Assembly (NCBI GenBank): GCA_038734275.1
Contig: JAVYOO010000002.1
Span: 34,911-98,910 of the forward strand
Source: Archaeoglobaceae archaeon
GTDB taxonomy: Archaea > Halobacteriota > Archaeoglobi > Archaeoglobales > Archaeoglobaceae
DNA: 64,000 nucleotides
Direction of reading: 5' to 3'
Shown: positions 29,402 to 37,214 of the stretch, piece after piece
Position numbering within the stretch: position 1 is the first letter of the stretch
How the letters are laid out: each line of letters begins with the position of its first letter
The notes under the pieces: model-generated
What the model saw: only the letters and a program-made list of their open reading frames with translations
The model's database searches: none
Told to the model about the DNA's origin: nothing
Made by a program: the position numbers and the translations under genes

Positions 29402-30380
29402 GCGACATCAACCTCCTGCATATTCTTAAATTCTTATCAAAGCTTTTCCAGAGCTCATCATCCAGAAATCTCAGCTTGAACTCGTCTATACTGTTCTTTC
29501 CCTTGAATTCGCCAAATATGACAACGCTGTTGAGTCTGATAACACCGAAAATCATTGCGAGGTTGTAGATCAGTCTTTGCATTGAATGATGACTGCAGAA
29601 GTTAGCTTCGATGGCATGAGGGAAGTTGAATAAAAAGTGTTCCAGACCCTCAGCATTGCAAAGATCTGCCATCTGTCTGTCCGCAGTTAACAGCGAGGGC
29701 ATTAAGTTCCTTTCTTTCTCGAATCTTCGGAGAGTTTTTACAATTATTATGTCATTTCGCTCCTTATCACTCGTAGAGTGTTCTATTCCTTCTATCTCAA
29801 CAGCGAACTTTCTTAGCTCTCTATACTCTTCAACAGCAATGCAAGCAATTCTCGACTTTTTCATTCTCCTGTTAACAAACTCGTCCAGTAAAAAGTTCTG
29901 ATATTTTGCCTCCTTTTTAAGTTCAGCTATTTGCTGTGGCGAATACTTGAAGTTGAGCATAGATTCTATTTCTTCTCGCACAGTGTCCACAAGCAAAACC
30001 TTTCTCGGATCAGTTCCAGAATTACTCAAAAAACGATGGTAAAGGACATTGGTGTCTGGAGAGAAAAGAATGGTCTTTGTAAGGTTCATATAAGCCTTTA
30101 ATTTCTCTTTGAATGCATCGTAATTTTTGTAGTTGATTATGCCCGCAGAAATTAAACATTGCATGAAGTCCTCATACGATGGCATCTCAGCTGAAGAGAA
30201 GTGAGACTGCTGTTCTTCGAAATCCGCAATTCCTTGCAAAATCTTGAGCCTGTAGCCATTTACCTCCTGCTTAGCGGTGAATAGGTCGAAATGCTTGTAG
30301 AGTGGATACATGACGCTGATCTCGTCAACTTGGTTGAGCAGTATTTGAAGCTCTTTGGCTGAAATAACCGCTTCATTCAT
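29388..30380 (-). CDS. PIN-domain predicted RNase
   Basis: This 330-residue protein has a helical N-terminal part (about 105 residues) and a PIN domain. Acidic residues fit the PIN site: SPDTNVLYHRF (first Asp), VREEIESML (Glu), KERNDIIIVKTL (Asp) and LLTADRQMADLC (Asp). PIN proteins are metal-dependent RNases. It overlaps the CARF gene before it by four bases. A stand-alone PIN protein of this size directly downstream of a CARF protein suggests a sensor-effector pair, with the two domains split over two genes. The C-terminal 80 residues are helical and unrecognised. Confidence 0.75.
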   Translation of the reverse strand: MNEAVISAKELQILLNQVDEISVMYPLYKHFDLFTAKQEVNGYRLKILQGIADFEEQQSHFSSAEMPSYEDFMQCLISAGIINYKNYDAFKEKLKAYMNLTKTILFSPDTNVLYHRFLSNSGTDPRKVLLVDTVREEIESMLNFKYSPQQIAELKKEAKYQNFLLDEFVNRRMKKSRIACIAVEEYRELRKFAVEIEGIEHSTSDKERNDIIIVKTLRRFEKERNLMPSLLTADRQMADLCNAEGLEHFLFNFPHAIEANFCSHHSMQRLIYNLAMIFGVIRLNSVVIFGEFKGKNSIDEFKLRFLDDELWKSFDKNLRICRRLMSLGIE

Positions 30381-30862
30381 TTTTTCACCTTCATAGCTTC
30401 TTCCATAAAGTCTCTGAGCTGTTGCTGAGCCAGTGGGATCATCATGTATGGCATTGGCAACAGTTCTTTGACCGCAAGGTAGAAAACATGATCAAGTCTA
30501 AGCTTCATAGCAGGAATGAGTGCAGCAGAAACAAGAGGTTTCCTTCCAGGGGTTATATCAATTGCAATTCTGAATTCCTGTTCCTTAAGCCTTTTTATTA
30601 GCTCTATCATCTTTTCTGCAGCTGTAACAAAGTCGTTGTCCCCTAAGATTGTGTATTCTATTCTTGGATTAAAGCCAAACTCCTCGCTCAGGACTTTTAG
30701 CCCTTCTGCTACGTTATCAATCCCCTTGGAATAAGATTCCTCCGCGAAGATCTGGATTAAGTCAGGATAATAGGATTTCAAACTCAGAACTGCGTAGTAA
30801 GTGTTTACAACCGCCCAACCGGATCTGCCAAGGAGTGTTATGTATGCTTTCTTCTCACTCAT
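30377..30862 (-). CDS. Stand-alone CARF-domain protein
   Basis: This protein of about 161 residues has a Rossmann-like CARF fold: the strand AYITLLGRSGWAVVNTYYAVL at the start, a helix-rich middle, and the late motif IAIDITPGRKPLVSAALIPA, close to the (D)xTxGxKxM/P loop that binds cyclic oligoadenylate in CARF proteins. Length covers one CARF domain only, so it must dimerise and act through a partner. I start it at ATG 30862 because the near-identical fragment at 36017 starts exactly there (MGEKRAYITLLG); the frame extends six codons upstream. It sits 20 bp after mcrC and overlaps the PIN gene by four bases. Confidence 0.75.
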   Translation of the reverse strand: MSEKKAYITLLGRSGWAVVNTYYAVLSLKSYYPDLIQIFAEESYSKGIDNVAEGLKVLSEEFGFNPRIEYTILGDNDFVTAAEKMIELIKRLKEQEFRIAIDITPGRKPLVSAALIPAMKLRLDHVFYLAVKELLPMPYMMIPLAQQQLRDFMEEAMKVKK

Positions 30863-30882
30863 CATTTTGCCTATGTTCATCG

Positions 30883-32190
30883 TTATAAATTAAATTTTTT
30901 GTTATTAAGCAGGCATTTGAGCATTTCTTCCAATTTAGAAACAAAATCCTCCCATTTTTCGATCAAATCATCTTGCAGTGGTAGAGTCTTGACGAAGAGC
31001 TTTATGTTTCCATCTTTGCCCACGAGAAAAGGCTTTTCCAGAATTTCTTCGCTTATCGGATTCAAACCTTCAGGATAGATCAGGAGAGCCTTATTTGCTC
31101 CAAGCTCCCTGCAATAGGCGTAGATCTGGTATAGATCCTGCTGGTCTATACCAAGCTTTCGAGCTTCGGGATCGAGGAGTTTGTATTTCGTGTCGATGAT
31201 TATTTTCTCAGTCCCGATCTCGATAACGATGTCGGGCTTCATTTGTGCAATTATATGTCCATTTTTCTGCAGAAAAGCTCCCTTCGACTTTTGAATCTCG
31301 AGTTTTGCATTTTCACCAAAAACTTCGTAGAGCCTCTCCTTTCTGATCACTCCAGCCACGAACTGTTCAAAAAGCCGTTCCATTGGAATTAATATGGAGA
31401 AGGATTCCACCTTCGAAGCTTGAAGTGTAAGGCTTGAATGCTCGAGAAACACTCTACAGAATTCGATGAATGGTTTGAATTCGATGTTTAGCCTGTTAAA
31501 TGTAATGCTTTCGATTTGTTGAACCGATACTGGGGCTAAAGCCACAGGCTCCAATATATCGGTAATCCGTCTCAGCTTTCTGTAGGTTTCTCGAGTTTCA
31601 ACGACCTTTGACATCAAAAAGCACGTGTATTTCAGCGTTCTGTTTATTAAATTGTCAAGATGTCTCTCGTAAAATTCACAGGGAACCAAATGAAGCCTTG
31701 CAGGGTTGCAGTGCTTTTTAAAATCGATCTTTCCTCTAACGTATCTCATTTCATCATATCTGCGGACGTATTGGAAGTTCTGCTTTGTCTTCAGCAAATT
31801 CAACAGATTTCTGGCAAAGATCTCGATGAGAATTTCAAAAAAGTCATTTATCTCGGAAAGTTCCGCATAATCCACTTCTCTGAAATCGAGTAAAGTAAAC
31901 TCAAGCATCTTCAACAGATTTCCTGCGATCATCTCTTTTCTGTCTTCTGAAGCGAATTTTGGGAATATTTCGAGCGTTATTTTTCCTGCTTTGACAACTC
32001 CAACGTAATTTAGCGGTTTAATCCTCTTCCTACCTATTTCAAGAAATTTATTCTTTTCGTTAATCTTTTCGAGCTGTTCTATTGTCTTTTCAGTCAGCAT
32101 CAATCTGTCCCCTTCAATATCATCTCTTCCGCCGATCTCGTATTCAACGGGCTTATACTCGAAGAGCGTCACTTTAGCCAACGCTCTCAC
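30883..32190 (-). CDS. mcrC: McrC-like restriction nuclease subunit
   Basis: This 435-residue protein has the McrC layout: an N-terminal beta-rich half with NYVGVVKAGKITLEIFPK, a helical middle, and a PD-(D/E)xK core with Asp320 in KPDIVIEI, then Asp333 and Lys335 in IIDTKYK. This is the DNA-cleaving subunit of McrBC type IV restriction, activated by McrB. The start is GTG 32190, inside the mcrB 3' end (17-bp overlap); GTG 32172 is an alternative. The catalytic residues are intact. Confidence 0.9.
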   Translation of the reverse strand: MRALAKVTLFEYKPVEYEIGGRDDIEGDRLMLTEKTIEQLEKINEKNKFLEIGRKRIKPLNYVGVVKAGKITLEIFPKFASEDRKEMIAGNLLKMLEFTLLDFREVDYAELSEINDFFEILIEIFARNLLNLLKTKQNFQYVRRYDEMRYVRGKIDFKKHCNPARLHLVPCEFYERHLDNLINRTLKYTCFLMSKVVETRETYRKLRRITDILEPVALAPVSVQQIESITFNRLNIEFKPFIEFCRVFLEHSSLTLQASKVESFSILIPMERLFEQFVAGVIRKERLYEVFGENAKLEIQKSKGAFLQKNGHIIAQMKPDIVIEIGTEKIIIDTKYKLLDPEARKLGIDQQDLYQIYAYCRELGANKALLIYPEGLNPISEEILEKPFLVGKDGNIKLFVKTLPLQDDLIEKWEDFVSKLEEMLKCLLNNKKFNL

Positions 32191-34278
32191 CAGCTAAATT
32201 TTCCAATTCTTTAAGGAAATCCTCGTCAGAGAAGTTCTTCTTTATTTCATAGGAATTGCCGTCTTTTTCCAAGATTACGAAGTTTCCAGCGACTTCTTTC
32301 AGCTTTTCTGGGCTGTCGTAGAAATACTCTTGTAGCAGAGGAATAATCTCATAATACCAGATCTCCTTTAGAATCCTAATAGCTTCTTCCTTCGAATTGC
32401 ATTTCTCAAGCCTGAGGAAGTAGCTATGCCCTATCTGGTGGTCTCTGTCGTAAAGCTGTTTGATTTTTTCGTTCATAGATTTGAGAACCTCGATTGTGAG
32501 CTTTTTAACTTCTTTTGCGGAATCTTCACCAGATAAGAGTCTCTTTTCAAGAAGCTCATAGTCTGGCATGAGCTCAATGAAGCCAAATCTTCTTCGCAGT
32601 GCAACGTCTATTAAGGCAATGCTCCTGTCTGCGGTGTTCATAGTTGCTATGATGTAGAGATTTGGTGGAACTCCAAACTTCTCTTTGGAGTATGGCAAAG
32701 TAACAATGCTCTCGTTCTCTGCAGAAAGTCTTTTGTCCGCTTCGAGCAAAGTTATAAGTTCGCCAAAGATCTTGGAGATGTCTCCTCTGTTTATCTCGTC
32801 AATGAGTAGATAGAATTCTGGAGCTTCTGAAAAAAGTTTTATCACATCTTCCTTGTTCATTTTCTCAATTTTCCCCCAAAGCGATTTTTTCAACTCAGAG
32901 TATCTTTCCCTGCTCAACGAATCACCATTAGCGAGATATTCCATTATTTCAGATGCGAGAGCTTTCAGGTCTTCGAATTTCGAATTTAGAATAGCCATGC
33001 AGATTGCCTTTAAGGCACTCTTTTTGAAAATACCATCCTCAACGAAGTATCTCACTTGCTCATTTTCCGAAATGACTCTGATACCTTCGACAAACTCTTC
33101 ATAGGAATAGCTCGGATGGAATGTGACCATGTCAAATCTCGAAATCTCCAATTCTTCTGTGCTGTCACTTTTGATCTGGAGGTTTTCTGATATATAATCC
33201 TCGCTTAATCCAGACTCTTTGGCTAACCTATAAGCTTCTTCAACACTGAGATCTATAAGCCTTACACCCGCTTTTTGTCTTCCATGGATTATTTCATTCA
33301 TTCTATCACGATCAACGCCCTCAAAGACCTTCTTGATCTTTACATATCCTTTATCTTCTTCTTTTCGTATTCCCCTATCGCAAAAACTCTTCCATAGGGA
33401 TGTCCGATATAAATGAAAACAACATCCCCATTTTCTATTTTTTCATAGGCTGTTCTGTATTTCCCCTCAAGAATTTCGTAACTTTCATTTTCTCTGAGTT
33501 CTTTGGGGTTCAAATTGGATGGTTTTACAGCATAAATGAAGTAACCGATTTCCGACTTTTTAATTGGTATTTCGAGCTTTTTTTCTTTACCTGCGATGTA
33601 TCTGTGTGCGAGCCATGTTTTGCCTGTGCCCGGCGGACCATACAGAATGACCTGCTTTTTGTTATTCAAAATATTTTCGAGCTGTTCTTTTATTGTAGAA
33701 TCGATTAAAGTTTTCTCTTCTGATTTAATTTCGGGGTTCAGAACTTGGTTAATTATTTTTTTAAGCCCTGGGCTTTTTTCAACTTCTTCCCACTCCAATT
33801 CACCTATCGTAGCAATCAGTCTCTTTGGAGACTCTAAACTTAAGTCTGTCCGAATCCACTCCACAGCTCTAAAGGTGGGATAATCAGGATCCGTTCCAAA
33901 ATCGAATTGAGGGTCAGATCTGACAATTCCAATTCCTATAATTTTATTCGAACCCTTCATAGCCAGCAAGATGTCCCCTTTGGATATTTCCCTTAGAAAT
34001 TTCCATAATCTGCTTGGATCTCGGAAACTATCTTTGCCTTGACCAGCTCTCCTGAACTCTTCGTTAAATTTATCTCTGTCATATTTTAATATAGCTTCTT
34101 CTCCGAGAGCTTTCACGACTCTTGCCCAGCCTACTCGAATACGCCCCTCTCTTACGCAATCTTCCCAGAGTTCTGCCCCCTCCCCGGGTTTAATTAACCA
34201 TATCTTTGGTCTTTTGTTCTCTGTTACCTCTGTTTTGGGCTCAGAATTTCCTTCTTTAGTCTCAACTTCAAATCCCAT
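32174..34278 (-). pseudogene. mcrB: McrB-like AAA+ GTPase with EVE-like domains, frameshift at 33353-33366
   Basis: Two frames form one protein of about 700 residues. The first (34278-33340) has an EVE/PUA-like domain at about residues 25-150 (WLIKPGEGAELWED, then GDILLAMKGSNKIIGIGIV), Walker [14 protein letters not shown] at about 212-224, and then a second EVE-like stretch (YEKIENGDVVFIYIG, RVFAIGEYEKK). It stops at 33340. One base missing in the A-rich run at 33353-33366 restores EEDKGYVKIKKVFEGV and leads into the second frame (to 32174): FHPSYSYEEFVEGI, Walker B LLIDEINRGDISKIFGEL, ATMNTADRS and ALRRRFGF. It would recognise modified DNA and drive McrC. ATG 34278 follows GGTGGGAGGT. The break may be slippage, decay or sequence error. 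Confidence 0.8.
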
Positions 34279-34385
34279 ACCTCCCACCTACATTTATCAT
34301 AGATAAAATTTTTGAAACTTCGAAATGCATGCCAAGCAAGAACTTCACTTTTTATTTTAAAAAGCTAAACTCTGATTCGAAATAG

Positions 34386-34405
34386 AACTTAACCGCTGGA
34401 TAAAT
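34386..34405. repeat. 20-bp copy of part of the glutamine amidotransferase gene
   Basis: Bases 34386-34405 are identical to 37471-37490 inside the class II amidotransferase gene, and the similarity fades over the next 15-20 bases. It lies in the otherwise empty 287-bp gap (34279-34565) between mcrB and the next gene. It looks like the scar of a duplicated or rearranged segment. Confidence 0.5.
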
Positions 34406-34489
34406 CCCTTAAATCTCCCCAATTTGTATCTATTTTAATAGAATAAACAAATAAAATTTTTTCCTATCCCCATTCATACTCAAAGAAAA

Positions 34490-34560
34490 ATTTATATATC
34501 TTGTTGTAATCTATAACAAAAAAGTAAAAATCAATGTTGTGAGGATGAGAAAATGGTGAT
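34490..34560 (+). promoter_or_regulatory. Promoter and ribosome site of the zinc-ribbon membrane protein
   Basis: A TATA box (tttatatat, about 34491-34499) is followed by a leader of about 45 nt and a GGTGAT ribosome site five bases before the ATG at 34566. Unlike many genes here this mRNA is not leaderless. Confidence 0.5.
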
Positions 34561-34565
34561 TTAAA

Positions 34566-34997
34566 ATGCCTTTCTGTAAACAATGTGGTAAAGAAATTCC
34601 ACAGGATGCCTATTTCTGCCCCTATTGTGGTGCGGATCAAACTTCAACTGCTCCAACTCGAGGGGTGTATGTTTACGAGATAAAAAATACGGGTTTGACA
34701 GCTATTTTAGCTCTAATACCTGGAGTCTTCGGATTTTGGGGTATAGGACACATCTATGTTGGAAAAATATGGAAGGGGCTCATCCTTCTTGGGATAGGTA
34801 TACCCGGGGTAATAACTATCTTTGTTTTCCCTTTAGCAATTTTAATAGCCACAAAAGATCTTGCATCAGTGATTTCTGCATTCTTTATTCTTTTTTTGGT
34901 TTATTTCCTAATCTTCATCTGGCAGGTGTACGATGCGTATAAATTGGCCAAATACTACAACCAGTATGTTCATCAGAACGGAAAACCGCCTTGGTGA
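34566..34997 (+). CDS. Zinc-ribbon membrane protein
   Basis: This 143-residue protein starts with a zinc ribbon (CKQCGKEIPQDAYFCPYCG, Cys4, Cys7, Cys18, Cys21), then a short linker and three hydrophobic helices. The second part resembles TM2-type proteins: GLTAILALIPGVFGFWGIGHIYVGK, with the GxGxxY-like turn, and YDAYKLAKYYN at the end. The role is unknown; similar zinc-ribbon/TM2 proteins occur near stress and membrane functions. It stands alone with its own promoter at the edge of the defence island. Confidence 0.65.
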   Translation: MPFCKQCGKEIPQDAYFCPYCGADQTSTAPTRGVYVYEIKNTGLTAILALIPGVFGFWGIGHIYVGKIWKGLILLGIGIPGVITIFVFPLAILIATKDLASVISAFFILFLVYFLIFIWQVYDAYKLAKYYNQYVHQNGKPPW

Positions 34998-35210
34998 TGT
35001 TATACAAACTTATATTTCAATCCAATAAAAATAAAATTGCCCAAAGGTCTCACGATGTCATCATTTAAAACTTCCAGTTATAGGTTATATCGGAATACTG
35101 GGTCAATAATATAGCCACACCCAAAATATTCTTCCCTGTCGATTAATGGGCAATTTTTTAGACAGCAAGAGGTAGTAATAAATATATACTCCAAAATTAG
35201 TAGTCAAACC

Positions 35211-35432
35211 ATGAACTACATCACAGTGTCTGCGAAAGTCAGGAAGGAGCTCGTGGAGAGAGCGAAAAAATTGGGTATCAATGTGAGCGAAGTCATAAGA
35301 GGAGCTCTTGAAGAAGAAGTTAAAAAGAGAGAAATGGAGTGGGCAAAGACAAAGATTGAAGAAATCGCTTCAAAAGCCAAGCTTGAAAAGCCTTCAGAGC
35401 AAGTTATTAGGGAGTTTAGGGATAAAAGATGA
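35211..35432 (+). CDS. vapB: VapB-type antitoxin
   Basis: This 73-residue protein has a ribbon-helix-helix N-terminus (ITVSAKVRKELVERAKKLGINVSEVIRGAL) and a charged C-terminal tail that would bind the toxin. A TATA box (aaatatata, about 35180-35188) lies about 27 nt before the ATG, so the mRNA is likely leaderless. The last codons overlap the toxin ATG by four bases, typical for vapBC. Confidence 0.85.
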   Translation: MNYITVSAKVRKELVERAKKLGINVSEVIRGALEEEVKKREMEWAKTKIEEIASKAKLEKPSEQVIREFRDKR

Positions 35433-35827
35433 TTGTCCTTGACGCAAGCGCCGCTGTAAAGTGGTTTTTGAGAGAGAAAGAAAGCGAGGAGATGAAACTA
35501 TTGCTGGAGAAGATAATTTCCAAAGAATTCGAAGTGCACGTTCCAGAGCTTTTGTTTTTGGAAGTTGCAAACGTCTTAAGATATGCCAAGCTGAGCGAAG
35601 AAGATGTCATTGAAGGCATAAAAGCTTTGATGATACTTGATTTCTCAGTTCATGGCTTTAAAGAGCTTTTTGAAGACGCTGTTGAGATTGCCTTTGAGAA
35701 AGGGCTAACGATTTACGATTCTGTCTATTTAGCATTATCCATGAAGCTTGGAGCAGTGCTTGTAACTTATGATAGCATTCTTCTAAAATTTGGAGGAAAG
35801 AAAGCGTCGGATTTGATTCGACTGTGA
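35429..35827 (+). CDS. vapC: VapC-type PIN toxin
   Basis: This 132-residue PIN protein has the full acidic set: MIVLDASAAVKWFL (Asp5), ELLFLEVANVL (Glu), TIYDSVYLALS (Asp) and LVTYDSILL (Asp). It is a metal-dependent RNase toxin controlled by VapB and usually cuts tRNA or rRNA. The gene seems intact. Its 3' end lies 18 bp from a fragment of the CARF gene. Confidence 0.88.
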   Translation: MIVLDASAAVKWFLREKESEEMKLLLEKIISKEFEVHVPELLFLEVANVLRYAKLSEEDVIEGIKALMILDFSVHGFKELFEDAVEIAFEKGLTIYDSVYLALSMKLGAVLVTYDSILLKFGGKKASDLIRL

Positions 35828-35845
35828 TTTTCTCTCTAAGAAATT

Positions 35846-36017
35846 GGACTTTTAGCTCTTCCGCTACGTTATCAGTCCCCTTGGAATAAGATTCCTCCGC
35901 GAAGATCTGGATTAAGTCAGGATAATAGGATTTCAAACTCAGAACTGCGTAGTAAGTGTTTACAACCGCCCAACCAGATCTGCCAAGGAGTGTTATGTAT
36001 GCTCTTTTTTCTCCCAT
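35846..36017 (-). pseudogene. Truncated copy of the operon CARF gene
   Basis: Bases 35846-36003 align without gaps to 30691-30848 at a constant offset of 5155, with only about four differences in 158 bp. The fragment holds the first 50-plus codons of the CARF protein from ATG 36017 (MGEKRAYITLLGRSGWAVVN) and is cut off at the vapC 3' end. It lacks the ligand-loop half, so it cannot make a working CARF domain. The high identity means recent duplication or ongoing gene conversion. Confidence 0.85.
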
Positions 36018-36035
36018 AACACTATAAGCTCAATT

Positions 36036-36120
36036 TTAAAACTTAAATTTTTGTTCAGGTGTTCTGGTTATACAGCTTAGCGTTTCTTTCAGTTCAGAAA
36101 CAAAAGCACCGCAATCTTTG
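36036..36120 (-). pseudogene. Possible remnant of a second mcrC 3' end
   Basis: The minus-strand frame ending at 36036 reads AFVSELKETLSC then KFKF and stop. The real McrC ends DFVSKLEEMLKC then KFNL and stop. Both lie just before the CARF start, so order and distance match the mcrC-CARF junction. The match is short, and I give it modest weight. Confidence 0.35.
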
Positions 36121-36375
36121 CTCGAGAAACACTCAAAGGTTTTGAGTGTTATTGCAAAAGCGTTTACAGAAGTTGGAATGTTTGAGGAAGCCTTAAAGTT
36201 AGCAAAAAGGCTTATATGATAAATCAAATTGTTCATTGGCTTTATTTGAGGTTTCAATAGCGCTTGGTAAAGCTGAAAATATTCTTGATGAAGCCTTAGA
36301 AATCGCAAGAAGTATAACTGAGGAATACTGGCGTTCATGGGCTCTAATAAAGCTTGCTGAAACTTATAGAAGCTG
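36121..36375 (+). pseudogene. Fragment of a TPR-like repeat protein
   Basis: The plus strand reads VLSVIAKAFTEVGMFEEALKLAKRLI followed by two stops, and then in another frame ALFEVSIALGKAENILDEALEIARSITEEYWRSWALIKLAETYRS and a stop. The two halves are two units of a helical repeat (EEALKLA and DEALEIA). There is no start codon with a ribosome site. It is a decayed fragment between the CARF copy and the two small genes. (The runs given here are shortened by position: key residues are FEEALKLAKR and LDEALEIARS.). Confidence 0.55.
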
Positions 36376-36418
36376 AAAGAAAAAAAGTTTTAAAGCTTGT
36401 GCCTTGGCGAATACGAAA

Positions 36419-36697
36419 CTATTTTCGGGTCTTCTTTCTCTTCTTTTTCTTCGGTCCCTCTAAAAATTCCAACACCTTTTCCATATACTCCGCCACAACA
36501 TTGCCTTTTCTGTCATACACCAAAATAAAACAACCTGATGGAACTTTCGGTTTCAATTTATTCAACACCGACTCGACATCCTCCATTTTCACTTCAAACA
36601 ATTTCACGCCTGCATCATCCAAAGGTTCCCATGTATCAACCATAACAACACTGCAATCCAATTCTTTCGGTAATAGATGCTCAAATTTCTTAATCAT
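36419..36697 (-). CDS. Small unknown protein with lysine-rich tail
   Basis: This 92-residue protein is alpha-beta in look: ELDCSVVMVDTWEPLDDAGV, a helix with EDVESVLNKLKP, a strand CFILVYDRKGNVVAEY, and a tail rich in Lys and Arg (GPKKKKRKK). The basic end suggests nucleic acid binding. It follows the next gene upstream by 13 bp and has a GGAGTGTGAG site before the ATG. Base use is like its partner. I do not recognise it. Confidence 0.55.
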   Translation of the reverse strand: MIKKFEHLLPKELDCSVVMVDTWEPLDDAGVKLFEVKMEDVESVLNKLKPKVPSGCFILVYDRKGNVVAEYMEKVLEFLEGPKKKKRKKTRK

Positions 36698-36710
36698 TTT
36701 CTCACACTCC

Positions 36711-37046
36711 TCACAACCATACTTTTCCTCGCATCTTACTCTTAAATTTATCCACTTTCTTTAAATCCTCTTTGTATAGCTCAGGATAATCTCTATTCAA
36801 TTTAACCGCTCTCTCTACTAATTCCTTAATCTCATCATATTTTTTCAATTTTTTCAAATCATTCAACAACATAAAAAATCCGTTTTCATCCCTGTATACC
36901 TTCGCACCTAAAAACAAACCAACACTTGCCAATGTATCCGACATCGAAACATATACTTTCTCCTCATCTGTTTTCAACTCCTCTGCTTCTGCAAATCTTT
37001 CCATTACCCTCAACCATTCCATCATATACTTCGCATAATTAACCAT
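36711..37046 (-). CDS. Small unknown helical protein
   Basis: This 111-residue protein is largely helical with a TPR-like look (YMMEWLRVMERFAEAEELK, then LKKLKKYDEIKELVERAVKL). A strong GGTGG ribosome site stands before ATG 37046, and the shared 26-nt promoter element lies 57 bp upstream. It heads a two-gene unit with the lysine-rich protein. Because the promoter element also serves the CARF-winged-helix operon, the pair may belong to the same regulon. Function unknown. Confidence 0.6.
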   Translation of the reverse strand: MVNYAKYMMEWLRVMERFAEAEELKTDEEKVYVSMSDTLASVGLFLGAKVYRDENGFFMLLNDLKKLKKYDEIKELVERAVKLNRDYPELYKEDLKKVDKFKSKMRGKVWL

Positions 37047-37102
37047 ATTTTACCACCTCACACCCCATACTCTCCACCCCACAATAGAATGTTGTATAAC
37101 TT

Positions 37103-37128
37103 ATACTTAAATTTTTCTATCAATTGAA
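37103..37128 (-). promoter_or_regulatory. Shared 26-nt promoter element, copy 1
   Basis: The 26 bases here are identical to 41192-41217. On the minus strand they contain a CAATTG palindrome, then an A-rich stretch and a TATA-like TTTAAGTA. They drive the small gene pair that starts at 37046, with a leader of about 35 nt. Confidence 0.6.
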
Positions 37129-37214
37129 CTAAAAATTAAAATGTGATGTCTCCACTCAAAGCCGAAGAGCTTTTCATTAACATTTCATCTTCAAAAATTT
37201 AGCTTCACAATCCC

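Noticed and set aside
31431-36135. A match of about 16 bases (gctcgagaaacactc) shared by mcrC (about 31440) and 36120
   Set aside because: Too short and not in the order expected from the mcrC-CARF copy, so it may be chance; not used as evidence.
36354-36764. A 136-codon plus frame over the two small minus genes
   Set aside because: The minus genes have ribosome sites, a shared promoter and protein-like composition; the plus frame is rich in Ser, Phe and Thr as antisense frames are.
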